Shown: positions 45,505 through 56,951 of the stretch, piece by piece | Layout: every line of letters starts with the position of its first letter | Numbering within the stretch: position 1 is the first letter of the stretch | Assembly (NCBI GenBank): GCA_963575645.1 | Contig: OY754466.1 | Location: 19,198,001 to 19,262,000 of the forward strand | DNA length: 64,000 bases | Direction: 5' to 3' | From: Xanthostigma xanthostigma | Lineage: Eukaryota > Arthropoda > Insecta > Raphidioptera > Raphidiidae | Notes under the pieces: model-generated | The model's input: only the letters and a program-made list of their open reading frames with translations | Databases searched by the model: none | Told to the model about the DNA's origin: nothing | Position numbers and translations under genes: made by a program

Positions 45505-46427
45505 GTGAGACGGTAACGGAAATGGTCAAGGAGCACATGGTGGCAGAAATGCCCTCTTTCGTTTAGTGGAGTAGGGGTTTAGCGCGTTGCGATACGACGC
45601 TGGGGCACTTTTAAATAAAAAACGGCATAATTCAAAATTCCTCTACTAAATAGCAGAAAAGGCATCTGTGGGGACCTCCTAATTGCAGAAAAAATATTTT
45701 CTGTCAATTTATTCCCTGCAGACTTACAAAATCCTTTCAATAAATCGAAAAAAAAAACGTCAAAAAAAAAGTTGAAACTTGACGGAATGGTTGATTGGGT
45801 GGCCCAGAATACAAAAAAAATTTTCGGGGCTCCAAAAGACCTCACTTCCTATCGATGATTCTTCAAAATTTGCACAGGCAAAAATTTGAAAAGTCTTCGC
45901 TCAGTGGCAGAAATTCTTACCAGGCTCTCTATTAGTACCCAAAAAGTTTGAAAAACATATTATCTGCCAATTTTGTCACTGCTAGATTACAATCTGCCAA
46001 TTTAATGTACTTGGCATTAATGCTTTACCTGAATACCATGTTAAACTTTCCGCGAACATGACGGGTTTTTGCAAGGTCGATTTTGGCAAAAAACTGTACC
46101 TTGGGATTCTCTACAAGAAGACGAAACGTTTGAACTCGGTTTCACTCACCGAGCTTTTTTTAAATTTTTTTTTGTATTTATTTATTATACTGACAGTCTC
46201 TGCAGGGAGTGAATTGGCAGAAAATATTTTTTCTGCAATTAGGAGGACCCCCCCAGATGCCATTTAGTAGAGGAATTTTGAATTTTTTTAAAGCGCCCCA
46301 GCGTCATATCGCAACGCGCTAGACCCCTACTCAACTAAGCGGATTTGTAGAGGGCGACTCAGACTACACGAAAGAGAGCATTTCTGTCACCAAGTGCCCC
46401 TTTCTGTCATCGTCTCTTTAACTATAA
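45505..46427. mobile_element. Long-armed MITE between SMG8 and brambleberry
   Basis: Arms of about 220 bp (45505-45725 and 46195-46427) are inverted. Blocks include GCGCGTTGCGAT, AATTCCTCTACTAAAT and TGCAGAAAAAATATTTTCTG. The middle has no recognisable gene. Confidence 0.75.
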
Positions 46428-46500
46428 TGGCAATTAAAAAAAGACGGGTTGCACTCCGGGAATGCCGGCAGAAGTGAAAACTTGAATATTAACGTGTCCT

Positions 46501-46755
46501 GACGCGAGTTTAACATTTTTTACCCATTAAAAAAAAAGTGTACAAAAGTTTTCGTCTTACGAATTTTCGATCAGGTCTTACGAATTTTCGATCAGGTCTT
46601 ACGAATTTTCGATCTGACGCGAGTTTAACATTTTTTACTCATTACAAAGAAAGTGTACAAAAGTTTTCGTCTTACGAATTTTCGATCAGGTCTTACGAAT
46701 TTTCGATCTGACGCGAGTTTAACATTTTTTACCCATTACAAAAAAAGTGTACAAC
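46501..46755. repeat. Nested minisatellite 3' of brambleberry
   Basis: A 21-bp unit (TCTTACGAATTTTCGATCAGG) occurs three times, then twice. It sits inside a larger unit that starts GACGCGAGTTTAACATTTTT at 46501, 46616 and 46710. The two spacings (115 and 94 bp) differ by exactly one 21-bp unit. It ends about 45 bp from the brambleberry stop codon. Confidence 0.85.
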
Positions 46756-46799
46756 GCCGCTAAAGAAGTTTTCACTTCAAAAATTCGATATATATTTTA

Positions 46800-49700
46800 T
46801 TACCTCCGAGACCTGGGACTTGGAGAATAGTATCCGTTTCTTGATTGTGGTGGAGTTGGGGTAGCGAATTGTTCGTCGTCTCTCAATGAAACTTTATCAT
46901 CCTCTTCTCTGATACTTTCTTCGTACAAATTGGAAGACGACACGTGTTTCGTTGTCACGTCATCATAACCGTACCTGGTGTATTTGTTCGATACAGTTGC
47001 GTAACTAGTACTTTCAACGTTGTTTACTGGGCTCGATGCCGACAAAGGCGCACTGTCGTCTGCGGTCAATTTTGTCCCCGTTAGGAATTTAGGACTCTGC
47101 GATGATTTGTGTACCATCGAATACAGCCAACAAAATATTACGTGAGCTGGAAATTTGAGTCGTATTATTTTTCATTTAGACGAATATTTTTATCAATTAT
47201 ATTTTTGAGATACATCGGTCTAAATTGTTGTATGCCTTTTTAACTTTCGGAAAATACATCATGAGACTTTAGACGGAGAGCTGACTACGGAGAAAATGGG
47301 TGACTCGGTGCAGAGCTGAAAATTTGCCAGAAGGCTAGGCGGAAGATAAAGAGCCGCCAGAAGGCGCTAATGTTGCGAAAAATCAGTGCACTTCTGGCAA
47401 TTTCTATACTTATTCTGTAATTCAAAACTAGATTATATATTATATTATACATTATATAGTTATAAGGGCATACTGAAAATTCAAACATGATATAATAATT
47501 ACATTCGACAAATATTCAAAATTATTAATGACATTTACGTAACAACGTAATTTTATTAATGAAAATATATGACGATTAATTTTATTTCCATCAAAATGTC
47601 ATTAATTATTTTGAATATTTGTCGAATGTGATTGTTATACCGTGTTTGAATTTTCAGTAGGCCCTTATAACTATATAATGTATAATATATATAATATATA
47701 ATCTAGTTTTGAATTACAGAATAAGTATAGAAATTGCCAGAAGTGGACTGATTTTTCGCAACATTAGCGCCTTCTGGCGGCTCTATCTTCCGCCTAGCCT
47801 TGTGGCAATTTTTTCCCTACTTACTTATACTATCTCCTATTATTCTGCAAATTTTCAGCTCTGCACCGAGTCACCCATTTTCTCCGTAGTCAGCTCTTAG
47901 TCCACTTGTGGTGTTGGTTGAATTCAAGAAGAGTGCTAGTTTTTGTTTGTAGCCTCGAAATTAGAAACTTACCTGCAGTTAAAGAAACAATGACGCCCGC
48001 GAGACTGACAAAATCGAAGGAATGGTCCGGTCCTTGTTGTATTCCTAATACTAGATTGAGTGGTATTATTGCGACAACTACGCATCGTATAGCCAATGGC
48101 GCGCTGAGAAAAGCACACGCCAGCATTGTTACCAACAGGAAAGCCAAATGTCCCAAGCACAGATATACTTTATCCACAGTGTTACCTAAAAACAAGACAG
48201 CGGCGGTTAGAAAATTGAAATAGCATTGTTACCAATAGAAGACGTCAGTGCAAAATTACTTTGTCAACAGTGCTGCCTGCAAATAAGACGTCAAAACAAA
48301 ATATTGCAATGAAGCAACAGTGTTACCAACTGAAACGCAATTTGTCCCTTAAACTGAATAGAAATGGCTAGTTCAATAAATATAAAATTATCAACCAATT
48401 TTATTTATTGAAGAGTACTAATCAAACGTTAATTAAAGATTAGCATTTCAAAATAAAATTTAGCTCTAGCATACACTTACCCGTTCCTCCGAGCGATTCC
48501 GACAACCAAGCCAGTCGTTCGTCGATCGCAGCTTTAGACGCAGTCACCAGTTCAACGAGAGAATACACCGTTGTATTAACTTGCCTCAATTGAGCCAACA
48601 TCTCGCGATATTGCCGCGATGCTTCGGCGCTTTGACGTAACATATTATTGCTTGATTCTTCTATAACATAATTACATATAAACAATGTTACTATTATTGT
48701 TATTGCAATTTATTTTGGGCAACCTAGTTAAATTTTATAAATAAAACGACAACCGGTAAAAACTGTTATAATCGAATTTAAAACATTTTGTTAGAAATGA
48801 CAAAACAATTTAAGATCGCCATTTCCTATCATATGTCTTTTGTAAGCTTTTAGGTCAGAAATAGTCAACAAAATTAAAAACAGTAGCACTGTACCAGAAC
48901 CAACAATTAAATGATTTATTATTTATTTAAAAAACAATAGACACAACGGAACATATCAGGTACTACATGCGTCAGAAGCTTATATCTCGGAGCATATTTA
49001 CCTAAGAAAAAAAGTCACTTGAGATCTTTTATTGCATTTTTAAAGACCTATCCAATGATACCCTATGCCAGGAGTGGCGAACCTTTCTACACCTACGTGC
49101 CAATTTTTTTCAAAAATGTGTAATCTAGCCATGACGCGCCGACAAGTAACCAAAGAAATTTAGTTGTCAAAAAAATGAATCAAACATGGATAAAAATAAT
49201 AATTTTGATAATATATTGAGCGCCATGAAACTTTTTCGTATTTCGTCGTTGGTTCTGTAATAGCTCTTATGTGCATATTTGGCAGATTTTACGTTTTTTA
49301 AATGAAAAGATTCAGGAAACGGAGCTCTATACACTAGTAATACCTCCAAATTAATTTTACAGTAACCAACAAGGGGAAGTAACCTTATGTGAAAAGTTGT
49401 ATCAAATAATTCCTCCCATGTGCCAATAAATCCGAAATTAACGTTAAATATTTTTTAAGAAAATACTTCGTCTTAATTAAACACGTATAGTGAAGATAAG
49501 TATGAATTAGTAATATACCTCTGAAATTGCTAGTTCTTACCATCCATTGCTGAAATAACCACTGTTTGGTCTTTCCTGCAAATTTTACTCTTTGCACATA
49601 TTACAGAACCAACGACGATATAGTGAATATTTTTATGTCATCAAACAACGGACTGCATGACTCTCTGGGTCCAATATTGCTTATAGTTCTTATGCACCGT

Positions 49701-52454
49701 TTCTGAATAATGAACAGTTCACGAATACAGTGTGAACTCTTTATAACGAAACTCAAGGGACCGAGCATTTTTTATCGTTATAGAGAGTTACCGTTATATG
49801 GAGTGAAGAAAGAAAAACAACCAAATTAACAATAATCTTCAATGTACTGTATAATCTCTTTATAACGAATTTTAAGGGACCGAACATTTTTTTCGTTATA
49901 AAGAATTTTCGTTATATGGAGGGAAGAAAGAAAAATAACCAATTTTTCAATGTGGTGGAATAATCTTCATTAAATAATAGGAATTTTTCGACAAGTTTGG
50001 CGTCATCAAGTGCTTGTTGAATAGATGGTGATGGTTCAGAATGGTCCTCTTTATGTCTGTAAACATTTGCTGACGCCTAAATATGAACATATTTCTTCAT
50101 AATAGAGAATGGCTGTTGCGTTATAAAGAGGGTATTAATGTATAGGTTTTAAGGTAAACCAACCAAATCGTAAAAATTTCGACGTTATAGGGAGTTTTTC
50201 GTTATAACGAAGGACGTTATAAAGAGTTTACACTGTATATGGAGAATTTCCCCAAAAGATGATTCCATAATGAATGTTCTGCGATATCGAATTGTGAAAA
50301 AGTTGAATCGCACTAGCAAGTGTTTTATCACTTACCAGAAAAGTTTCATTATGATTTATCTCGATTTCGATTAGAACTTTGATATTTTCACAAAAAAATA
50401 GTATTTTTCTTTGCAAGACTTCTGACTCACCAATTCGTTTCCAGATATCTTGCGCCTGTTTCTGAATCAACATCAAATCTTCGAGTACTTGGCGATGATT
50501 CACGCGCTGTTCTTCTGACTGATCATCTATTTGTTCCGAGGCAGCATCTGCAAATTAATTTGAAACGTTTGACTGTGCATTTCTACAGAAGTAGAAAATA
50601 ACTACGATCTATTTAGGACGTAATTCAAATGTCTGACCAGATTCGTAGGGTGATTCAGTTAATTCATATTATTTTGTGTACAAATAAATACAGGTGAGTT
50701 TTAAGTTGATGCTTTTTTTTTACAGCGTGTAAAAATCAAATATACGAGCAAATATTTCAAATAGTTTTTTTATCAAAACTCAAAAATAAGAAAGAAACAG
50801 CCTTTCGAAGTTTAAATAAATTTTGTTAAATTTTCTTTAATTTTGAGGTCGGTCCTGGGGTTATATTATGTCACTATGGAAATATGTTATTATTATCAAG
50901 TATTCACAGAAATTGTTCGAAGTTGTCCCCGTTTTGTTGGACACAAAGATGCGTGCGCCGTAGCCATGCTTCTGTACATGCTTGATAATAACAACTTATT
51001 TTCACAGTGACATAATATAACCCCAGGACCGACCTCAAAATTAAAAAAAAATTTACAAAATTTATTTAAACTTCGAAAGGCTGTTTCTTTCTTATTTTTG
51101 AGTTTTGATAAAAAAACTATTTGAAATATTTGCTCGTCTATTTGATTTTTACACGCTGTAAAAAAAAAGCATCAACTTAACTCACCCTGTATAAAGTTAT
51201 TTCAATATAATATAGGTCCTATATTGTTATGTATATGGAAAAAATGGAATAAATTGTTATTATTATTATTATTCAAGTCAATGCTCACTAGGCTAGCCCG
51301 TTCTTTCTGACATTTTATGCCGTTGTAAATCCCTCTCCTGTACAATATGATCCACATTTTTATCTAAACGCATTGAATGTGCAAGATTTGAAACGAAAAT
51401 GGGGTCTACAGCAGTGAAATTTGATAAGTGAGCCATTATTAACCTAGTAAACGCGGAATTAACGAAAATTTTAATTATTACATGTTTTTCACACCTAATT
51501 TAGCTTTCATTTCCTCGGTCATTTTAGCAAGCTGTTCGTGCCCGGCTTTTATGAGCGCCTTTTCTTGCGCCAATCGTTGTATGTTTTGTTCGAGTGACAA
51601 CTGGCTGTGCAGCTGCGCTTGTTGCAAATCCTGTTGTTGCGCCTTCAACGTTTTATGTCCATCTTCGATTGAATGAACGGTCTGCAACGCGGCATCTTCG
51701 AGTCTCGATTGTCCATCCGACAGTTCGTTTAACATTTTCAGTTGATTTCGGGCAGTGCTCATGAGCTTGTTGACAGTCAGTTCAGTTAGACCGCGAAACT
51801 GCGTTTGTCGTACTGAATAGCAGACGGCGCGCGCGCGGTTCGTCATCAAATGGTAAGCGTTCCACACGTCGCCGTCCATATTCTTCGTGCAGTCGGCGAG
51901 ACTCATTGCTTCCGTGCATTGGTATGTAGGTCTGTTTTCCGCTACCGACTGACAATTCAAAAGCATCACAGCGAGCTTGGCTACCTGCTCATCGTTCATT
52001 GCGTTGCATTTTGTTTGAAGTCTGTACACGACCTGTTAGCAAACAACAAACGATCGGTTATATAACCTCAATTTTCACAAACGTTCTTAGGAAGCGATAT
52101 GCACTTGTTTGATGATTCTTAATCAAATGAGTTTGATGAAATATACGTTGTTTAACGTTTTTTCTTTAGAAATTAATTATTGGTTGAGTTACGTACCCTT
52201 TGTTGACACATATCTAACCCTGATTCAGTGATACCTGTTAAAGCTGTTGCCTCAGAAATAAATTTCTCATCTGGTATAGATAATTCGTAAGGAACGCTTT
52301 GTTCAATCAAATTATCCGAATCAATTTCATCTTTGCTTTGCATCCACTGTCCAACTGACCATACATAATCAAGTAAAGACGAACTTGTCACTCCTTTAAA
52401 TGATAATAAACAAAATGTTAAATAAATAATACATATTTTAAAATAATTACACAT
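46800..52454 (-). CDS. bmb: Protein brambleberry, nuclear-envelope fusion factor (6 exons, 550 aa)
   Basis: Brambleberry (Kar5/GEX1 family) is a nuclear-envelope protein needed for pronuclear or karyomere fusion in zebrafish embryos. Minus-strand exons: 52454-52197, 52032-51495, 50547-50431, 48660-48481, 48185-47973, 47146-46800. All are GT-AG; the total is 1653 bp. The start ATG at 52454 gives a signal peptide (MCNYFKICIIYLTFCLLSF). The ectodomain follows: DMCQQRVVYRLQTKCNAMND, CQSVAENRPTYQC, then C...M..DVWNAYHLMTNRA and RQTQFRGLTELTVN. A Q/E-rich coiled coil spans about residues 190-300. Two or three hydrophobic segments lie at about 370-455, and the tail is a serine-rich, basic 100 residues. 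The length matches the family. The stop overlaps a TAATAAAA sequence, so a poly(A) signal sits directly at the end of the frame. Confidence 0.88.
47277..47905. mobile_element. 629-bp foldback in brambleberry intron 5
   Basis: Arms of about 200 bp are inverted. The outer ends are GAGAGCTGACTACGGAGAAA and its complement. Inner blocks include 'gccagaaggcgctaatgttgcg'. It occupies most of the 826-bp intron. No gene is present. Confidence 0.8.
48363..48440. repeat. Fragment of the hammerhead-foldback family
   Basis: It contains AATAAATATAAAATTATCAACC and 'attgaagagtactaatcaaacg', matching the arm ends of the foldbacks at 30451 and 54123. The central motif is missing. Confidence 0.5.
48661..49589. 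other. 5' part of brambleberry intron 3
   Basis: No exon was found. A hAT-like end 'caggagtggcgaacctt' occurs at 49070 without an identified partner. A phrase 'cgtcgttggttctgtaata' at about 49243 recurs at 49609, showing a local duplication related to the retroelement fragment. Confidence 0.35.
49590..50340 (-). pseudogene. Jockey-like reverse-transcriptase C-terminus, split by a MITE
   Basis: On the minus strand 50238-50330 encodes a SQNIHYGIIFWGNS block. After the 508-bp insertion, 49590-49727 continues with FIIQKRCIRTISNIGPRESC and SPLFDDIKIFTISSLVL. These are the typical C-terminal motifs after the RT domain of insect non-LTR elements (YGI..WG, QK..IR.I......SC..LF....I.T..S). The copy is 5'-truncated. 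Related text is in LEO1 intron 2. Confidence 0.72.
49728..50235. mobile_element. pogo/Tc1-like MITE inserted in the retroelement
   Basis: The ends are CAGTGTGAACTCTTTATAACG and CGTTATAAAGAGTTTACACTG, with TA on both sides. Repeated 'cgttataaagag' and 'gttatatggag' motifs fill the interior. No transposase is present. Confidence 0.85.
50691..51192. mobile_element. Tc1/mariner-like foldback in brambleberry intron 2
   Basis: The left end TACAGGTGAGTTTTAAG and the right end AACTCACCCTGTA are inverted. Arms of about 190 bp pair almost completely, including CAGCCTTTCGAAGTTTAAA and GGTCGGTCCTGGGGTTATA. TA flanks both ends. Confidence 0.82.
51205..51275 (+). mobile_element. 3' tail of a non-LTR retroelement
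   Basis: TATATGGAAAAAATGGAATAA is followed by a (TTA/ATT) microsatellite. The same text occurs on the opposite strand at 61478-61560, each time ending in the simple repeat, as in 5'-truncated Jockey-type insertions. It ends about 220 bp from brambleberry exon 2. Confidence 0.6.
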
Positions 52455-52721
52455 GTTTTCAATCAATTATCAACTGTTAAAAATGTACTTTTGAACTGTT
52501 CTCAGATCTATCTAGTCTTTCGGTTGACGGTTATTTAAATTCATTTTGATATATTTTATTTTATTGTAGTGCCACTCAACCAAGAAACAAACCTTTTTTA
52601 AATAAAACACTGTTGGTACTATTGCATAGCCGTTGAATTCAGAGAAGTTGAATTACGAATTAAATTGACAGGCAAGGGATTTGCAATAATAAATTAATAA
52701 AAATTAAAAGTGAAAATTACA
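52455..52721. promoter_or_regulatory. Shared intergenic promoter of brambleberry and the HEI10-like gene
   Basis: The two start codons diverge and are separated by only 267 bp, which must hold both 5' untranslated regions and promoters. The sequence is AT-rich, with no TATA box at a persuasive distance. Co-regulation is an inference from layout. Confidence 0.55.
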
Positions 52722-55396
52722 ATGCAGAACTTTAATTTGAAGTGTAATTTTAATAAATGTCGCAAAGTCTTAACCAAAAATGCATATGTAACAAGTTGTT
52801 CACATGTCTTTTGCGATGCTCACGATTCTGTGGACTCAAAATGTGCAGTTTGTTCCACTCCTTTTTTACAACCCTTGGATTTTGTAAAAATTGATTTAAA
52901 CGGCAACGAACTTTTTAAAACAGTAAGTCAAATGAAATAAACCTATTGTTGATGTTTAAATTCATTAGTTTGCGTTTAATTGTTTTTTTTTTTAGATGAT
53001 TTTGGCAGGACAGCGGCCCGAGACCGTTTTAGATATTGCGACTAGAGCGATGCTGTTTTGGTTATATCAAGTTAACCTCGAACAAACGTATCTTCAGACG
53101 ATTAATAAACAGGCTGAAGAAAGGGCTCAAACTTTGACCAATTATTGTGAAGGACTATGGACCCGATGCGAAACAAAAACGCAAAAATTACAGCTTAAGA
53201 TCAACAGTTATTATTAATTCCAACTTAATAAAATGATAAAATAATTTTGATTCATTTTTTAGTCATTCAATAATGTTTATTTTAGGTCTTGAAAGAGAGA
53301 TTGACGATTTTAAGAAAAAGAATGAAGAAATTGTTCAACAGCTCGCCGACAAGTCTAGACTCATTACAAAATTGCAGGTATGAAATTTATTTATTTAGGT
53401 TTATATCACAATGAGCCATCGTTATGGAATCAAACGGCGATAGAACACAAAAAAAAAAAACAATATATATGACGCTTAGACTCGTATTAAAATTAAAATG
53501 AAAGATTTTTGCTCAAATAGTAATGATGACTTAGAACAAGGGCGACAGCTGCAAAGTGCAACAATGCGTTCTTTTTTGCTGGGCATTGTGGAGTGGCAAA
53601 ATGTGTGCTTGATGCATCTGGGATCTTGTACCCGCACAGACTAGCGCGCACTGTAGAACCGACTTTAAATGACGGGAGATTTGTTGTTCTTGTTTATTTT
53701 ACTACCAAACCAAAATAGGGGCGAATCCGAGACGGAAAGCTAGAATATAAGTATTAAAATCTTCACTTTTCAGGGGCGGACCGTGATTTTTGGGGCCCTG
53801 GGCTAACACTACTTGGGGCCTACCTATAGGGTGCTTATTTTTTTTATTTTCCGGTCCCATTTGCTAATGTTTTAGCATTAGACCTAAAAAAATTCTCCCA
53901 AAATTTCAGCTTTCTAGATCAAACCTGTGAACGGCGCAAACCGAGTTTGTTTTCCATTTAATTAATTAACATGGGAAAAACGACGTTTTTAGTCAAATAT
54001 GGATAGCTGGTATTTTTTTTTTTAATTTTTGGTGGCAACATTTTATAGAGAATTAAATTTCCCACAAAAAAGGTCCTTAGTACTAAATCCGTGAATTAAT
54101 TATTTTCAAAGATATATTCGTTTAAATCTTTGATTAACGTCTGATTAGAACTCTTCAATAAATAAAATTATCGACCAATTTTTTAGACAATATATTAACA
54201 AACAATATAAAATTAATACATTAACGTTTCAATCCGGATTTGGATCTTCTTCAGAATTGATCTAAAAAATATAAAAATAATTAATATTTAAATATAATTC
54301 GCTTTTTATAGAATTTTTTGAAAATTAATTATGATTATCAAAATAATGAAAAAATAATAATAAAAAGCGAATTATATTTAGATATTAATTATTTTTATAT
54401 TTTTTAGATCAATTCTGAAGAAGATCCAAATCCGGATTGAAACGTTAATGTATTAATTTTATATTGTTTGTTAATATATTGTCTGAAAAATTGGTCGATA
54501 ATTTTATTTATTGAATATATTCGTTTAATTTAAACATTCCCATAAGATGGGATGGATTTAGTACTAAGCACCTTTTTTGTGGGAAATTCAATTCTCTCCA
54601 AATTGCTGTTATCAAAAATAAATAAAAAACTTTTCTATCATCTGTCCATGCTTGAGTAAAAACGTCGTTGTTCCCATGTTAAAATGGGAAACAAACTCGG
54701 TTTGCGCCTTTCACAGGTTTGATCTAGGAAGCTGAAATTTTGGGAGAATTATTTTTAGGTCCAATACTAAAACATGAGCCAATGGGACCGAAAACAAACA
54801 AATAAAAGAACACCCTACAGTATAGGAAAAAATCAGGACAATGAAATATTTTATTTATTTAATATGACTTTTAGACACCCAAACAGCAACTAAGACATTA
54901 TTGCAAAGAAGTTAGTAGGTTACGTCTAAATACATTTTTTTTTAATTCGCAATAGTGTCCATTGTCTTCAATGGGGGCTGGGGGCCCTTTATATTCAGCA
55001 GCCCAAAAAGCCATTATATATATCCGCCCCTGCCACTTTGTATCTCAGCTCTCGTTTGAGACACGATATTTGGTATCAGTTTTCCACCCCACGCCCATTC
55101 GTCCCTAATACTTTTCTGCTAGCTCTCATACCTATGATTATAGACAATAGACATCTAAATAGTCAAAAGTCTGTACACAAATCCAGATTACTTTTTTTTA
55201 AATTTGGAACGCGCAGACTCAATGCACAACTCTAAAACAAAATTGCGTAAATGTGGAAATTAACCGCGACGGGGATAGACTGGCCAATCGCAGTCAAGAT
55301 TTTAGGGATGAGCTGCCGAGACGTTTTCCACCGAACCATCCGTTTTTTTCCGATGTACCGACTCATCGAGCGCAACCAAATGGACCAAAAGGCTAG
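52722..55396 (+). CDS. HEI10/CCNB1IP1-type RING protein (4 exons, 227 aa)
   Basis: Family members are RING E3 ligases; HEI10 promotes meiotic crossover formation on the synaptonemal complex. Exons: 52722-52922, 52996-53206, 53286-53377, 55217-55396. Phases join and the total is 684 bp. The RING has C8, C13, C26, H28, C31, H34, C41 and C44, with the family-typical order NxxKCR..., TSCSHVFCD.H and CxxC. Next comes MILAGQRPETVLDIATRAML and FWLYQVNLEQ, closely matching the vertebrate CCNB1IP1 block after its RING. A coiled coil follows (REIDDFKKKNEEIVQQL). The tail ends RRFPPNHPFF... and is arginine- and proline-rich. Exon 4 is chosen from a polypyrimidine tract and in-frame join; a missed small exon in the 1.8-kb intron is possible. 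Confidence 0.85.
54123..54521. mobile_element. Hammerhead-foldback family, best-preserved copy
   Basis: The arms (about 54150-54300 and 54360-54515) are inverted copies, each with one motif, at 54220-54258 (minus) and 54412-54449 (plus). The outer text (AATAAATAAAATTATCGACC) matches the copies at 30451 and 32135. It is inserted in the hAT-type element. Confidence 0.8.
54412..54449 (+). ncRNA. Hammerhead-like motif, copy with intact core
   Basis: ATT, CTGAAGA, an ATCC/GGAT stem with loop, GAAA, CGT, T, AAT. All core blocks are present, with a self-complementary ACGT helix III and a 3-bp stem I. The inverted arm at 54220-54258 holds an identical motif on the other strand. Catalysis is unproven and the short stems may need a dimer. 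Confidence 0.42.
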
Positions 55397-56293
55397 TGTG
55401 AGATTTGATCAGTTTTAAACAATCTATGTTTCTTTTTGAGGGTACTCTTACATTTTTTTGTTTTGTTTTTTAGTTAACAATGCTGATTTTTCAGAGTTTG
55501 CAATAAATGTGGATCTACCGTTTCCCTACACAACCAAAAAAGCGTATAAATTTTTTTAGTTAAAACGTGTGGTTTTGTTTATATTTGTCATATTTATTAT
55601 AAGTTTATTTTTTGAATTTTCCTTCTAGTTAGTGTAGGTGTTTTCCATTTAATGACAAGAATTATTTTAGTTTTGTAAGAAAAATAATTTATTTTGTTCG
55701 TCTGTAACTAGCTGCTTTTTGTTGTAATATTATTTTTTGATTCAATTCGTCTTCTAGTGGACGGCGTACTTTATTTAAACGTTATTTTTTGTTTTATTGT
55801 TATGACATAGACAGATGCAATCTTGCATTTTTAAAAACAAACGTTAAAGTATTAGTCAAAAAATATTTTTAACAAAAAAATTGAACCGACTTCACACTAA
55901 AAAGTAAAAAATAATTGCGTATTGAAATGTTTTGGAGTCGGTGTCAGCCAAAATGAAATCTATTCCGAGAACTACACCGACTCCAAAACATTTTAATACG
56001 CAATTATTTTTTACTTTTTAGTGTGAAGTCGGTTCAACTTTTTTGTTAAAAATATTTTATTTTTCTCTTTTTAGTGTTAATCTAACACTAAAAATCGGTG
56101 AACATACATAAAAAACATTATGCGTGTCTTCGAAATTTGAGAGTTTCCCTCAATTTCTCCAGATTCCACCATCAGATCCTGACTTGGTTCCGATGGGACC
56201 TCCTCTGAGGTGCACTCTTTCGAATAAAAAAAAAAAATTGAAAATCGGTCCATAATTGACGGAGAAATCGGTGAACATACATAAAAAAAAAAA
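55397..56293. other. Intergenic region with a foldback at 55880-56046
   Basis: ATTGAACCGACTTCACACT and the following ~70 bp are inverted after a short loop near 55945. A second, short palindrome-free zone follows. AATAAA near 55503 could end the HEI10-like transcript. Confidence 0.55.
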
Positions 56294-56542
56294 TTGGTTG
56301 TCTGTAAAGTCGGTTTACGGACGATAGTTTTACGTGATAACGTCATAAAGAAACATTGATGAACTTTCTGACGTCACGCGAGAAGAGAGAGAAATGCGTA
56401 CAAGCCGACGCTTGGGCCGATCGTGCCTCTCTATCGCTTATACCGCGCTCTCGCTTGCGCGCTCAGGCTCAGGCGGAACGTGACACTTTTTCGTGCGTGC
56501 AGCCGGTGTTTCATCAATTTATAAGACGTTATCACGTCAAAA
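56294..56542. mobile_element. 'Ggttgtctgtaaagtcgg' repeat, copy 3
   Basis: This copy has the left TTGGTTGTCTGTAAAGTCGG block, a middle rich in GC (AGCCGACGCTTGGGCC...) and the right ATAAGACGTTATCACGTC block. The GC-rich middle is absent from copy 2 and may represent the fuller form. Confidence 0.7.
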
Positions 56543-56800
56543 TAAATAAATAAAAAAAAAATATACAGACGAACATAGAACCTCCTCCTTTTTGTTGAAG
56601 TCGGTTAAAAAGTTACATTTCCTGTATTTTCAAGGACAGTTTTACATAAAACATGTAATACAAAATATGTTTAATTATACACTCTTGGCTTGGTAGCTTT
56701 TTTTTGTCTATTTCATTATTTTCTAAATATTGGAAAAAATGTTTACATTTTTAACTTTTTTGCTGCTATGTAATTTACAACGAAATATATTTTGAAATTA

Positions 56801-56951
56801 AGTCGTCCAAGCAGCCAGCAAATGGTTTCGAAATCGTCACCCGCATGCGCAGTAGGTAAAACGTTAAGTGGTGATTTTAGAACACGTTTTAGCTAGCGCG
56901 CATGCGGGTGACGGTTTTGAAACCGTTTGCTGGCTGCTTTGAACAAACCCA
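56801..56951. mobile_element. MITE of the AGGTTCGT family, copy C
   Basis: It has AGTCGTCCAAGCAGCCAGC and its imperfect complement at the right end, with the internal CCCGCATGCGCAGTAGG block. More diverged than copies A and B. It lies 270 bp upstream of the LEO1 ATG. Confidence 0.7.

Larger units (their letters stand above)
53771..55032. mobile_element. Large hAT-type foldback in the HEI10-like intron 3
   Basis: The ends are CAGGGGCGGACCG and ATATCCGCCCCTG. Long arms match in inverted orientation, including AAACTCGGTTTGCGCC and TTTGGGAGAATT. The flanking octamers TCACTTTT and CCACTTTG agree at 6 of 8. A hammerhead-foldback copy is nested inside. Confidence 0.75.

Noticed and set aside
45579-45845. 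88-codon minus-strand frame with phenylalanine-rich translation
   Set aside because: It is within the arm of a long MITE; the mirror arm gives a related frame at 46058-46267, as expected of an inverted repeat.
46121-46135. Another GAAACGTTT site considered as a hammerhead core
   Set aside because: No CTGANGA block or stem II is found upstream at the right distance.
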